A DNA stretch of 64,000 nt. It comes from Pirellulales bacterium (GTDB taxonomy: Bacteria; Planctomycetota; Planctomycetia; Pirellulales; JAICIG01). Under the pieces are notes generated by a model, which saw nothing but the letters and a program-made list of their open reading frames with translations, was not told the DNA's origin and did no database searches. A program made the position numbers and the translations under genes. Below, piece by piece: positions 41,331 to 50,455 of this stretch (positions are counted from its first letter, which is position 1; each line of letters opens with the position of its first letter). The stretch covers positions 1-64,000 of the forward strand of contig DATLUO010000138.1 in the NCBI GenBank assembly GCA_035533075.1, read 5' to 3'.

Positions 41331-43901
41331 ATGGCCAAAAAAACATCGCCGCCGCCCGACAAGCCAAAAAACAATCCGCTGCCGATCGTCGGGGTCGGCG
41401 CCTCGGCGGGCGGATTCGAGGCCTTTCAACGCCTGATCGAAAACCTGCCGGCCGGCTCGCCGCTGGCCATCGTCTTCATCCAGCACCTGTTGCCGACCCA
41501 CAAGAGCATGCTCACCGAGCTGCTCTCGAAGACCACGGCCATGCAAGTCTCGCAGGCCGAGGACGGCATGCCGCTCGAGACCGGCCACGTCTACATCATT
41601 CCGCCCGACGTGTACATCGAAGTCCGCGACGGCCGCTTCACACTGGCGCCGCGCGGCGGCGAAGGCGCCTTCTTGCCCATCGACCGCTTCTTCATCTCGC
41701 TGGCCACCGACGTGGGCGAACGGGCCATCGGGGTGGTGCTCTCCGGCATGGGCAGCGACGGCGCCATCGGCCTGAGGCAGATCAAGGAGGCGGGCGGCGT
41801 CACTTTTTGTCAGTTGCCAGGTTCGGCCGAGCGCGATGAAATGCCCCGAGCGGCGATGGCCACGGGCGACGCCGACTTCATGCTCTCGCCGGCGGAAATC
41901 GGCCGCTCCCTGGTCGAACTGGCGCAGCATCCCTACATCGCGCTCAGCGACGAGCGCGCGGCCACCCCCGATCTGCGGCCCAGTGAAGAGCAGTTTCAGC
42001 GCATCTTCTCGCTGTTGCGCACCTCCAGCGGCATCGACTTTGCGCACTACAAACGTCCCACCATCGAACGCCGGCTGTTGCGGCGGATGGCCTTGCAAAA
42101 AACGACCAGCGCCGCCGACTACCTGGAGCGTCTCCAGAAGCAGCCTCAGGAGGTGAACGAGCTTTACCGCGACATTCTGATTCACGTGACCTTCTTCTTC
42201 CGCGAGCCGGCTTCGTTCACCACGCTCAGCGACAAGGCGTTTCCCAAGCTGTTCGAGGGGCGGCGGCCGGACGATGCGGTGCGCATTTGGGTGCCGGGGT
42301 GTTCGTCGGGCGAGGAACCCTATTCCATCGCCATTGCGCTCTCGGAGTTCTTGACCGACAAGGCCGACGACGTGTCGGTGCAGATTTTCGCCACCGACGT
42401 CGGCGAACAGGAGATCGAGCTGGCCCGCGGCGGGCTTTATCCGGAGCCCGTGGTGCGGCCGGTGTCGCCGGAGCGGCTGCGGCGGTATTTCACGCAAGTC
42501 GACGGCAAGTATCGCATCAACAAGAAGATTCGCGACATGTGCGTCTTCGCGCGGCACGATCTGACGCGCGATCCGCCGTTTTCGCGGCTCGACCTGATCG
42601 TCTGCCGCAACGTGCTGATCTATCTCGACCTGGCGTTGCAGAAGCGGCTGTTCGCGGCCTTTCACTACGCTCTCAAATCGACCGGCTTTTTGATGTTGGG
42701 CAGCGCCGAGTCGGTCGGGCTGCACAGCGACCTGTTCGCGGTGGTCGATAAAAAACACAGACTGTACAGCAAGCGGGCCGCTTCCCCGGCGCCCTTGGAG
42801 CTGAGCTTCACCGACGGCAAACACGCGCCCCGCCTGACTTCCATCGCCCCCGCGCCGGCCGGCGAGCACCTGCTGCGCCGCAGCGTGCAGCAGGAAGTGA
42901 GCCAGCTTTTGTTGAACAAGTACGCTCCGCCGGGCGTGCTGGTGAACGACCGCTTCGAGATCGTGCAGTTCCGCGGACAAACCGGCTACTTTATCGAGCC
43001 CGCGCCGGGCGAGGCCGATTTGCACGTGCTGAAGATGGTCCGGCCGGGCCTGTTGTACGAGTTGCAGGAAGCGCTGGCCGAGGCCCGCAAATCGCAATCG
43101 TCGGTCCGCAAAGAGGGCCTGCACGTCGACTTCAACGGCCACGGCCGCGACGTCAATTTGCAAGTCATGCCGGTGTCGATGCCCGACGAACCGCTCCACT
43201 ATCTGATCTTGTTCGAGGACATGACCGCCGACGGGCGGCCGGACGCGTCTGGCCGCCGGACGCGCGCGGCGCCTCGCAAGGCCACGAGCGCGGTCAAACC
43301 GTCGGCCGATCTGGAACAGCTTCGCCGCGAGTTGGAGACCACGCGCAAATACTTGCAGTCGGCCATCCAGGACCTGGAGATCACCAACGAGGAGCTGCAG
43401 TCGGCCAACGAAGAGGTGCTTTCCAGCAACGAGGAGCTGCAAAGCACCAACGAAGAGCTCGACACCGCCAAGGAAGAGTTGCAAAGCACCAATGAAGAGC
43501 TCAACACCCTGAACGCCGAACTGCACAGCCGCAACGAAGAACTGAGCCTGCTGAACAGCGACCTGATCAACCTGCTGAGCAGCGTCGATCTGGCCGTGAT
43601 CATGGTCGATCGCGGCCTCTGCATCCGCCGTTTCACGCCCGCCGCGGAGAAGCTGTTCAATCTCATTCCCGGCGACGTGGGCCGGCCGATGCAGCACATC
43701 AAGCCGAACATCGTCTACCCCGAGCTGGAACAGCGCATTCAGCAGGTGATCGAGAAGGTGGCGCCGCTCGAGGAGGAGATCCGCGACGTGCGGGGAACTT
43801 GGTACTTGCTGCGCGTGCGGCCCTATTGCACGATCGACAACCGCATCGAAGGCGCGGTGATCGTGCTGTTGAACGTCGACACCGTGAGGCACGGGCGCTG
43901 A
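41331..43901 (+). CDS. CheB-CheR-PAS hybrid signalling protein
   Basis: 856 residues. CheB domain at about 15-195 (VGVGASAGGFEAF, FIQHLLPTHKSM, LSGMGSDGAIGLRQIKEAGG). CheR methyltransferase at about 215-490 (VTFFFREPASF, WVPGCSSGEEPYSIAIAL for SAM, FSRLDLIVCRNVLIYLD). A long coiled coil follows with repeated Glu/Leu/Asn units (EELQSANEEVLSSNEEL), then a PAS domain to the end (LAVIMVDRGLCIRRFTPAAE KLF). These proteins modify or sense methylation states; no histidine kinase follows. ATG 41331 is the first Met after the REP copy. Confidence 0.9.
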   Translation: MAKKTSPPPDKPKNNPLPIVGVGASAGGFEAFQRLIENLPAGSPLAIVFIQHLLPTHKSMLTELLSKTTAMQVSQAEDGMPLETGHVYIIPPDVYIEVRDGRFTLAPRGGEGAFLPIDRFFISLATDVGERAIGVVLSGMGSDGAIGLRQIKEAGGVTFCQLPGSAERDEMPRAAMATGDADFMLSPAEIGRSLVELAQHPYIALSDERAATPDLRPSEEQFQRIFSLLRTSSGIDFAHYKRPTIERRLLRRMALQKTTSAADYLERLQKQPQEVNELYRDILIHVTFFFREPASFTTLSDKAFPKLFEGRRPDDAVRIWVPGCSSGEEPYSIAIALSEFLTDKADDVSVQIFATDVGEQEIELARGGLYPEPVVRPVSPERLRRYFTQVDGKYRINKKIRDMCVFARHDLTRDPPFSRLDLIVCRNVLIYLDLALQKRLFAAFHYALKSTGFLMLGSAESVGLHSDLFAVVDKKHRLYSKRAASPAPLELSFTDGKHAPRLTSIAPAPAGEHLLRRSVQQEVSQLLLNKYAPPGVLVNDRFEIVQFRGQTGYFIEPAPGEADLHVLKMVRPGLLYELQEALAEARKSQSSVRKEGLHVDFNGHGRDVNLQVMPVSMPDEPLHYLILFEDMTADGRPDASGRRTRAAPRKATSAVKPSADLEQLRRELETTRKYLQSAIQDLEITNEELQSANEEVLSSNEELQSTNEELDTAKEELQSTNEELNTLNAELHSRNEELSLLNSDLINLLSSVDLAVIMVDRGLCIRRFTPAAEKLFNLIPGDVGRPMQHIKPNIVYPELEQRIQQVIEKVAPLEEEIRDVRGTWYLLRVRPYCTIDNRIEGAVIVLLNVDTVRHGR

Positions 43902-43910
43902 CGGATCTCA

Positions 43911-43944
43911 GCCACGGATGAAACACCGATGCAACACGGATAAA
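43911..43944 (+). repeat. CCACGGATGAAACAC repeat, family C, copy 1
   Basis: GCCACGGATGAAACACCGAT followed by GCAACACGGATAAA. Copies at 43997 and 44599 are in inverted orientation, and one at 44446 is direct. Confidence 0.75.
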
Positions 43945-43996
43945 TAAATAAAGAATCAAAGGCGACGATCTGCGGGTAGACGTTCGCCAAGGATCA

Positions 43997-44028
43997 ATCC
44001 GTGTTTCATCTGTGTTTTATCCGTGGCT
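43997..44028 (-). repeat. CCACGGATGAAACAC repeat, family C, copy 2 (inverted)
   Basis: ATCCGTGTTTCATCTGTGTT TTATCCGTGGCT, the reverse complement of the family unit. It forms a potential long hairpin with copy 1. Confidence 0.75.
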
Positions 44029-44060
44029 TGAAAGAATGAGCGGTGTTTCGTCGATGGCTG

Positions 44061-44429
44061 CTAAAAGACAAAGCGTTTGAACTCGACCTTGGTTCTGCCA
44101 AAGTTGATCAGCAAGCCGACCTTGACGCCGGTCGCTTTCAGTTCGTTCAGGAGCTGGGGCTCATTTTCCTGGGTGTAGGCTTTGGCGGCTTTCAGTTCGA
44201 CCATCACGCAGTGGTTGACCCACAGATCGGCTTTGTAGAAGCCGACTTCAACGCCCTTATACATCACGCGAATCTCGGCCTCGATTTGCGCCTCGAACCC
44301 GCGCCGTATCAACTCCACCTGCATCGCGCGCTAATAGACTCCCTCCAAGAAGCCATATCCAAGCACATTATAGACCTCGAACGCCGCCCCGATAATCGCT
44401 TCGGTGACATCTTGATGTGGAAGTTCCAT
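44061..44429 (-). pseudogene. GxxExxY protein gene with a premature stop
   Basis: From ATG 44429 the minus strand reads GAAFEVYNVLGYGFLEGVY, then TAG at 44331-44333, then RAMQVELIRRGFEAQIEAEI, VELKAAKAYTQENEPQLLNE LKATG and VGLLINFGRTKVEFKRFVF. This is the GxxExxY family (PF13366). The TAG sits where the family has Gln or Leu, so a single CAG-to-TAG change explains it. An internal ATG at 44324 leaves an 87-residue partial frame. The locus is framed by family C repeats. Function of the family is unknown. Confidence 0.85.
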
Positions 44430-44445
44430 GGCCTTTTACCTAATT

Positions 44446-44480
44446 AGCCACGGATGAAACACTGATGAAACACGGATAAA
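44446..44480 (+). repeat. CCACGGATGAAACAC repeat, family C, copy 3
   Basis: AGCCACGGATGAAACACTGA TGAAACACGGATAAA, immediately upstream of the GxxExxY gene start. Confidence 0.75.
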
Positions 44481-44598
44481 GAATGAAAGTGGCCTGCCCG
44501 GCGGATTCTGGCCACCGCCGCAAAGCCAGCCAACCTTCCGTTTTCGGGCGGCGTCGATCGTCGTTGTGCCTGTTCAATACTGACTTTCGTCGTTTCTA

Positions 44599-44630
44599 AT
44601 CCGTGTTTCATCGGTGTTTCATCCGTGGCT
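44599..44630 (-). repeat. CCACGGATGAAACAC repeat, family C, copy 4 (inverted)
   Basis: ATCCGTGTTTCATCGGTGTT TCATCCGTGGCT, inverted relative to copy 3. Copies 1+2 and 3+4 form two inverted pairs on either side of the GxxExxY pseudogene. It ends 24 bases from the end of the cold-shock gene. Confidence 0.75.
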
Positions 44631-44654
44631 GGATAATCCTTACGGCGATACCGC

Positions 44655-44870
44655 TTACTGAATGGGCTTGACGGAGCTGGCCCGCGGGCCTTTGCCGCCT
44701 TTGCCGCCGCCGGCTTCCAACTCGTACTCCACGCGCTGCCCCGGCGCCAGGTTGTCGAAACCTTTGCCGGTCACGGTGGAGTGATGGAAGAACACGTCCT
44801 GCCCGTCCGCCGCTTCAATGAAACCGAACCCTTTTTCCGCCACGATCTTCTTCACTTTGCCTTCTGGCAT
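44655..44870 (-). CDS. CspA-family cold-shock protein
   Basis: 71 residues, one cold-shock domain. KGFGFIEAADGQDVFFHHST holds the RNP1 (KGFGFI) and RNP2 (VFFHHS) motifs that bind single-stranded RNA or DNA; VEYELEAGGGKGGKGPRASS VKPI ends it. ATG 44870 follows TCGTGAG. The long upstream region on this strand may be a structured 5' leader, common for such genes. Confidence 0.93.
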   Translation of the reverse strand: MPEGKVKKIVAEKGFGFIEAADGQDVFFHHSTVTGKGFDNLAPGQRVEYELEAGGGKGGKGPRASSVKPIQ

Positions 44871-45037
44871 CTCACGAAACTCCCGAATGAAAAAACTCCC
44901 GGCAACCATTCGCCCGGACGAATGTCGCGCGACACGCTCACACCAGGGGCGTCTTCCGTGCAAGCCGCCGCGCGATCTTAACGTTTTGCGCGGCGGGCTT
45001 CAACCAACTTGACGGCTTTGTAATGTTGTTCGCCTTA

Positions 45038-46747
45038 TTACTGGCCCGACGCTTTTCCGCCGCGGCGGCGATCGGCGACGCCATATCGCGTGCCGCTGGC
45101 AAGGTCGATCCGGATCGAATTGGCCGAGCCCTGTCGATGAGGCTTGCGCTCGATGCGATGACCGAGTTCCGCAAGCTCGGTCAAGAAGGGCACCGACGCC
45201 GGGTTGTCGGCACCCTCAATGAGCACCACGTCGGGAAACCAGCCGTGGTGCAGCCGCGGGGCATCGACGGCCTGCCGCAGGTCCATTTCATATTCCAGCG
45301 AGTTGACGAGCAAGCAAACGACCGTGCTGATGATCGTCCGCCCGCCCGGACTGCCGGTGACGAGCACCGGGCGGCCGTCGCGCAGCACGATCGTGGGCGA
45401 TTGCGAGCTGAGCATCCGCTTGCCCGGTGCGATGGTGTTGGGCGGCGTGCCGATGTGTCCCAGGCGGTCGGTGCGGCCGGGCTGCCAGTTGAAATCGGTC
45501 ATCTCGTTGTTCAACAAAAACCCCGCTCCATGCACCACCACCCGCGAGCCATAGCTGTGTTCCAACGTGTAAGTGTTGGCCACCGCCATACCGTCGGCGT
45601 CGATGACCGAGAAATGCGTCGTGTCGTTTCCCTCCGCCGCCGGCTCGATCTCCGGCGCGAGCCGCGCGCTCGGCGTGGCATGGGCCAGGTCGATGTCAGA
45701 GCCGCGTTGTCGGGCATGCTCTTTGGTGATGAGATTGGCCGGCACTTCGACGAAGTCGGGGTCGCCCAGCCATCGTGCCCGGTCGCAGAAGGCGCGACGC
45801 AGCGCTTCTACGATCAGGTGCTGGGCGCGCGACGAGCCGCGGTCGTATTGACGAAGCTCGAATGGTTCGAGGATTTGGAGCGCCTCGATGGTGGCCATGC
45901 CCCCGGAACTGGGCGGCGGAGCGCCGAGAATCTCGTAGCCGCGATATTTGCCGCGCACCGGACGGCGCTCTTTGGCCTGATAGGCGGCGAGATCGGCCCG
46001 CGCGATCAGCCCGCCGCCGGACTCCATCTCGGCCACAATCTGTTCGGCGATCCGTCCCTCATAGAAGGCCGGTGGACCTTGGCCGGCTAACAGGCGCAGC
46101 GTCGCAGCCAGTTCGGGCTGCAGCAGCCGGTCGTCGGCCGTCCATTCGTCGGCGCCTCCCTGCTTGCCGAATACGCGGCGCAGCTCGGCGAACTCGGCCG
46201 ACGATTTGAGCAGATTGTTGAGGTCCTTCGCCAGCCGCGGGCCGAGCGTAAAGCCTTCTTCGGCCAGATGGACCGCGGGCCCGACGAGCGTCTGCCACGC
46301 AAGCTTGCCAAAGCGACGGTGGGCCAGCTCCAGGCCGCGCAGCGTGCCCGGCACGCCGACCACCTTGTGTCCCAGGCGGCTTTCCGCAAGCGAGAACATG
46401 TCGGGCGTGGCCTTGGCCGGCGCGGTCTCGCGATAGTCGATGCACACCGGCTCGCGTCCGTCGCCGGGGCAAATCAACATGAAACCGCCGCCGCCCAGGT
46501 TGCCCGCTTCCGGCAACGTCACGGCCAACGCCAGGGCTGTGGCCACGGCCGCATCGACCGCATTGCCGCCCTGAGCGAGAATCGCCGCGCCCACGTCGGA
46601 AGCCGGCGCCGAATCGGAGACCACGAGTCCGCCCGCGGTCGTCACAACCTCGCTGGACTGCTCGTCGGCGGCCACAAGCGTGCGTGGTGCGGCAAGGGTG
46701 CTGACAATCGCCAACACGGCCGTTAAGTTCAGGAGGCGCAGGTGCAT
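45038..46747 (-). CDS. ggt: gamma-glutamyltransferase
   Basis: 569 residues, exported (MHLRLLNLTAVLAIVSTLAA PRTLVA signal). It cleaves gamma-glutamyl bonds such as in glutathione. Motifs: GGNAVDAAVATALALAVTLP EAGNLGGGGF near the N-terminus, YRGYEILGAPPPSSGG, the autocleavage site NDTTHFSVID with nucleophile T376, and SSQSPTIVLRDGRPVLVTGS PGG. Length is normal. It stands alone, divergent from treZ. Confidence 0.93.
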   Translation of the reverse strand: MHLRLLNLTAVLAIVSTLAAPRTLVAADEQSSEVVTTAGGLVVSDSAPASDVGAAILAQGGNAVDAAVATALALAVTLPEAGNLGGGGFMLICPGDGREPVCIDYRETAPAKATPDMFSLAESRLGHKVVGVPGTLRGLELAHRRFGKLAWQTLVGPAVHLAEEGFTLGPRLAKDLNNLLKSSAEFAELRRVFGKQGGADEWTADDRLLQPELAATLRLLAGQGPPAFYEGRIAEQIVAEMESGGGLIARADLAAYQAKERRPVRGKYRGYEILGAPPPSSGGMATIEALQILEPFELRQYDRGSSRAQHLIVEALRRAFCDRARWLGDPDFVEVPANLITKEHARQRGSDIDLAHATPSARLAPEIEPAAEGNDTTHFSVIDADGMAVANTYTLEHSYGSRVVVHGAGFLLNNEMTDFNWQPGRTDRLGHIGTPPNTIAPGKRMLSSQSPTIVLRDGRPVLVTGSPGGRTIISTVVCLLVNSLEYEMDLRQAVDAPRLHHGWFPDVVLIEGADNPASVPFLTELAELGHRIERKPHRQGSANSIRIDLASGTRYGVADRRRGGKASGQ

Positions 46748-46851
46748 CCACCAATCTTACCTCGATTTACACCTCTATCGCCAACTAGGTACGACAAGTG
46801 CTGGCCTGCCGAAGTTTGATCGAACAATACAGCACCGAAAGAGAGGTAATC

Positions 46852-48579
46852 ATGGCCTTGCGCGTTTGGGCGCCCGACGCCAAACAGGTGGAGCTGGAAA
46901 CCGGCGGAAAACGCTCTGCCATGACGGAAACCGGCGGCGGATGGTGGCAGGCCCAGGCCGAGTTGCCTGTAGGCACCGACTACGCCTTTTGCCTCGACGG
47001 CGGCCCGCCGCGGCCCGATCCGCGCTCGCACTCTCAGCCGCGGGGCATCCACGGCCCGTCGCGGATCATCGACCAATCGAGCTTCAAGTGGGACGACGCC
47101 CGCTGGCAATCGCCGCCGCTGCCGTCCGCCGTCGTTTATGAATTGCACGTGGGCACTTATACGTCCGAAGCGACCTTTGAGGCGGTCATCGACAAGCTGC
47201 CGCACCTGGTGCGGCTGGGCGTCACGCACGTCGAGTTGATGCCGGTACACGAGTTTCCGGGCAAGCGAGGCTGGGGCTACGACAGCGTCGATATCTACGC
47301 GGCCCACCACGGATACGGCGGTCCCGAAGGCCTGAAGCGTCTGGTGGCCGCCTGCCACCGCGCGGGCCTGGCCGTGCTGATCGACGTGGTTTACAACCAT
47401 CTGGGCCCCGCGGGAAACTACCTGGAGGAGTTCGGCCCATATTTCAGCGAGCGTCACTTCACGCCTTGGGGAAAAGCCGTCAACTTCGACGGCCCGCGGA
47501 GCGACGATGTGCGGCGGTTCTTCATCGACAATGCCCTGATGTGGCTTCGCGACTATCACGCCGACGGGTTGCGGCTCGACGCCATCCATGCCATCGTCGA
47601 TACCTCGGCGATTCCGTTCTTGCAACAGCTCGCCACCGAGGTGTCGGCGTTGTCGGCCCATCTCGGCCGACACCTGGTTCTGATCGCCGAAAGCGACCTC
47701 AACGATCCCCGCGTGGTGCGAAACCGGGAGGCGGGCGGCTTCGGTTACGACGCCCAATGGAGCGACGATTTTCACCACGCGCTGCACACGGCGCTCACCG
47801 GCGAAAGGGACGGATACTACGCCGACTTTGGCACGATCTCAGACCTGGCGACCGCCCTGCGGCAGAGTTTTGTGTATGCCGGCCGTTATTCGGCGTTTCG
47901 CCGACGACAGCACGGCCAAGCGATACGGGGACTGAGCGGTCACCGCTTTCTCGGCTATTTGCAGAACCACGACCAGTCGGGCAACCGGGCACGCGGCGAC
48001 CGCAGCAGCCACTTGATGAGCCGTGGCCGGCTGAAGGTCGGCGCCGCGCTGGTGCTCACGTCGCCCTTCGTGCCGATGCTGTTTCAGGGCGAAGAATGGG
48101 GAACGACCTCGCCTTTCCAGTTTTTCACCGACTTTGAGGAGCCGGAACTGGCCCAAGCGGTGCGCGAAGGGAGGCGACGCGAGTTCGTGGCCTTTGGCTG
48201 GTCGCCCGAAGAGATTCCCGATCCGCAAGATCCGGGGACGTTTGAGAATTCCAAGCTCAAATGGGACGAGTTGAACTCCCCACCGCACGCGGAGTTGCTC
48301 GACTGGCACACGAAGTTGATCGCCCTGCGCCGCCGCGAATCGTGTCTGACCGACGGCCGGCTGGAAGAGGTGGGCGTCGACTTCGACGAGCAGGCCCGCT
48401 GGCTGGTCGTCGAGCGAGGCGGCATCACGGTGGCTTGCAACCTGGCCGACCGCCGCCAGCTTGTGCCGATCGGCTCGCATCGGCCCAGGTCGTTGCGGCT
48501 GGCTTCGGAGCCGCAGATCGAGATCCGCGAGACGGGCATCGAGCTTCCGCCCGACTCGGTCGCGATTCTGGGCGTCTGA
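46852..48579 (+). CDS. treZ: malto-oligosyltrehalose trehalohydrolase
   Basis: 575 residues, glycoside hydrolase family 13. An N-terminal carbohydrate-binding domain (LRVWAPDAKQVELE) precedes the barrel: VYELHVGTYT, DVVYNHLGPAGNYLEEFGPY, ADGLRLDAIHAI (nucleophile Asp), LIAESDLNDPR (acid Glu) and LQNHDQSGNRARGDR. These are TreZ-specific. The enzyme releases trehalose from maltooligosyl trehalose; no treY or treX lies in the window. GAGAGG lies just upstream of ATG 46852. Confidence 0.92.
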   Translation: MALRVWAPDAKQVELETGGKRSAMTETGGGWWQAQAELPVGTDYAFCLDGGPPRPDPRSHSQPRGIHGPSRIIDQSSFKWDDARWQSPPLPSAVVYELHVGTYTSEATFEAVIDKLPHLVRLGVTHVELMPVHEFPGKRGWGYDSVDIYAAHHGYGGPEGLKRLVAACHRAGLAVLIDVVYNHLGPAGNYLEEFGPYFSERHFTPWGKAVNFDGPRSDDVRRFFIDNALMWLRDYHADGLRLDAIHAIVDTSAIPFLQQLATEVSALSAHLGRHLVLIAESDLNDPRVVRNREAGGFGYDAQWSDDFHHALHTALTGERDGYYADFGTISDLATALRQSFVYAGRYSAFRRRQHGQAIRGLSGHRFLGYLQNHDQSGNRARGDRSSHLMSRGRLKVGAALVLTSPFVPMLFQGEEWGTTSPFQFFTDFEEPELAQAVREGRRREFVAFGWSPEEIPDPQDPGTFENSKLKWDELNSPPHAELLDWHTKLIALRRRESCLTDGRLEEVGVDFDEQARWLVVERGGITVACNLADRRQLVPIGSHRPRSLRLASEPQIEIRETGIELPPDSVAILGV

Positions 48580-48639
48580 ATTTGCTCTGATGGAAATGCG
48601 AAAGCACAATGAGGGCAATCTCAGACCAGCGGGAGTAAA

Positions 48640-50352
48640 ATGGTGGCGGATCGTCGGAGCGTAGAACAGCACGCGGAAATTCAGCGGAGCTACTATCCGT
48701 TTACGGCAGCGGCCGAACGCGCGCTGGCGGCGGCCGCCGGATGGGCCAACGGCGCGGAATCCGAGGTTATTTCGCCGCCCAAGCTGCTGTTGGGCCTGCT
48801 GGCCGAGGCCGAGTCGCGCGCGGCCGAAATGCTGGCCGCCCGCGGCATCGACACGGCCGCGGTCTTGGCCCGCTGGCCGTCTTTGACGCCGCACGATGTC
48901 GCGGGTAGCAAGGCGGGCTTATCGTTCGAACTCGAAGCTGCCTTGGCCGCGGCCGCCAGCCACCTGGCCGAATTCTCGCGTCCGCTTGAGTTCGCCACCG
49001 AGCATCTCCTGTTGGGGCTGGTTGCCGCGGAGAACGAATCTGCCGATTGGTTGGCGGAGCGAGGTTTTACCGCCGCCGGGCTGACGGCTGACATCTGCCG
49101 GTTGTACGGGTATCAGTCCGTGGTCCGTGGTCCGTGGTCCGTAGTCAGTTGCGATGAGGTGGCGCCGGCAGCCGGTGACGAATTAACGCCAGACGATAGA
49201 CCGCTGGCCACGGACCATGGACCACGGACCACGGACCACAAACAACGGACCACGGACCACGGACTACTACGTCTCATCGACGCGGCGGCGAATCGTGCTC
49301 GTGAGGGGCTGCGCGTGGTGGAGGATTTCGTCCGCTTTATTTGGGACGACCGCCACCTGATGCGCCACTGTAAGCAGTTGCGGCACGATTTGGCGGCCGC
49401 GCTGTCGAGATTCGCAGTGCCGGAGCTACTGGCCTCGCGCGACACCACGGGCGACGTGGGCACGACGGTTTCGACCGATGCCGAACACGAGCGGCCCGAC
49501 ATGGCCAGCGTCGTCACGGCGAATTTCAAACGCTTGCAAGAATCGCTTCGCAGCATCGAGGAGTTTGGCAAACTGCTCGACCCGGCGATGGCCCAATCGA
49601 TCGAGCAGCTTCGCTACCGCAGCTACACGCTCGAACGTGCCGTGGCAACAACGTCATTCGGCCTCGACCGGCTGGCCGACGCGCGGCTGTATGTCCTCAT
49701 CGACGGCCGCAGCGACCTCGCCGCGTACACCGAGTTGGCGCGGGAACTGGTGGCAGCCGGGGTCGATGTGTTGCAGCTTCGCGACAAGCGGCTCGCCGAC
49801 GCGGAGCTGCTGGCCCGCGCTCGTCGGCTGCGCGAGTTGACGCTCCCTACGGCCACGCTGTTTGTCATGAACGACCGCCCCGACCTGGCGGTCTTGGCCG
49901 ATGCCGACGGCGTTCACGTCGGGCAAGACGAACTATCGGTGCGTGAATGCCGGGCGATTGTCGGCCCGCGAATGCTGGTGGGCGTTTCGACGCATTCGCT
50001 CGAACAAGCTCGCCGGGCCGTGCTCGACGGCGCGAACTATATCGGCGTCGGCCCGACCTTCGCATCGCGCACCAAGCATTTCACCGATGCCGATTTGCGC
50101 GGCCTCGAGTTGCTGCGTGCGGTGCAAGCCGAGGTCCGCTTGCCGGCCTTTGCCATTGGCGGCGTCGATCAAAGCAATGTGCGAGACGTTCTCGCGACTG
50201 GTTTTACCCGCATCGCCGTGAGCGGTGCCGTGCTGTCGGACGACGAGCCAAGCAAGGCAGCCCGCGAGATCGCGAGAGCCGTTGGCCGCTGCTCGGCGAC
50301 GACGTCAGACCGGCAGAATTCGGCGGCCGACAATGAGGCAGGCGAGGCGTGA
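48640..50352 (+). CDS. thiE: Clp_N-like / ThiD2 / ThiE fusion
   Basis: 570 residues in three parts. About 15-155: two Clp N-terminal-type repeats (ISPPKLLLGLLAEAESRAAE, ATEHLLLGLVAAENESADWL). About 207-345: ThiD2 domain (RAREGLRVVEDFVRFIWDD, RDTTGDVGTTVSTDAEHER), an HMP-phosphate kinase type. About 350-545: ThiE thiamine-phosphate synthase (LQLRDKRLADAELL, NDRPDLAVLADADGVHVGQ, YIGVGPTFASRTK, FAIGGVDQSNV). A linker at about 156-206 is encoded by GGTCCGTGG repeats, suggesting two neighbouring genes were joined by repeat insertion. GGGAG precedes ATG 48640. Confidence 0.88.
   Translation: MVADRRSVEQHAEIQRSYYPFTAAAERALAAAAGWANGAESEVISPPKLLLGLLAEAESRAAEMLAARGIDTAAVLARWPSLTPHDVAGSKAGLSFELEAALAAAASHLAEFSRPLEFATEHLLLGLVAAENESADWLAERGFTAAGLTADICRLYGYQSVVRGPWSVVSCDEVAPAAGDELTPDDRPLATDHGPRTTDHKQRTTDHGLLRLIDAAANRAREGLRVVEDFVRFIWDDRHLMRHCKQLRHDLAAALSRFAVPELLASRDTTGDVGTTVSTDAEHERPDMASVVTANFKRLQESLRSIEEFGKLLDPAMAQSIEQLRYRSYTLERAVATTSFGLDRLADARLYVLIDGRSDLAAYTELARELVAAGVDVLQLRDKRLADAELLARARRLRELTLPTATLFVMNDRPDLAVLADADGVHVGQDELSVRECRAIVGPRMLVGVSTHSLEQARRAVLDGANYIGVGPTFASRTKHFTDADLRGLELLRAVQAEVRLPAFAIGGVDQSNVRDVLATGFTRIAVSGAVLSDDEPSKAAREIARAVGRCSATTSDRQNSAADNEAGEA
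49116..49264 (+). repeat. GTCCGTGG repeat, inverted arms, inside the Clp_N-ThiD2 linker
   Basis: Left arm 49116-49145 is tandem GTCCGTG units; right arm 49208-49264 is tandem GGACCAC units, the reverse complement. About 60 bases of ordinary sequence lie between. The whole block stays in frame and is translated as VVRGPWSVVSC...TDHGPRT TDHK. Confidence 0.85.
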
Positions 50353-50455
50353 GCGTGCCGGTAGGTGGCGAAGCAGAGAGCGACACGTGTCCAGGTTTGT
50401 GCCGAGTCGGTCGCCGATGTCTTACGAACGACCCGTTGCTGGCCGCGACGGTCGT

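Noticed and set aside
41307-43892. 861-codon open frame antisense to the CheB-CheR-PAS gene
   Set aside because: Shadow of a GC-rich gene, with His/Gln/Val-rich low-quality translation.
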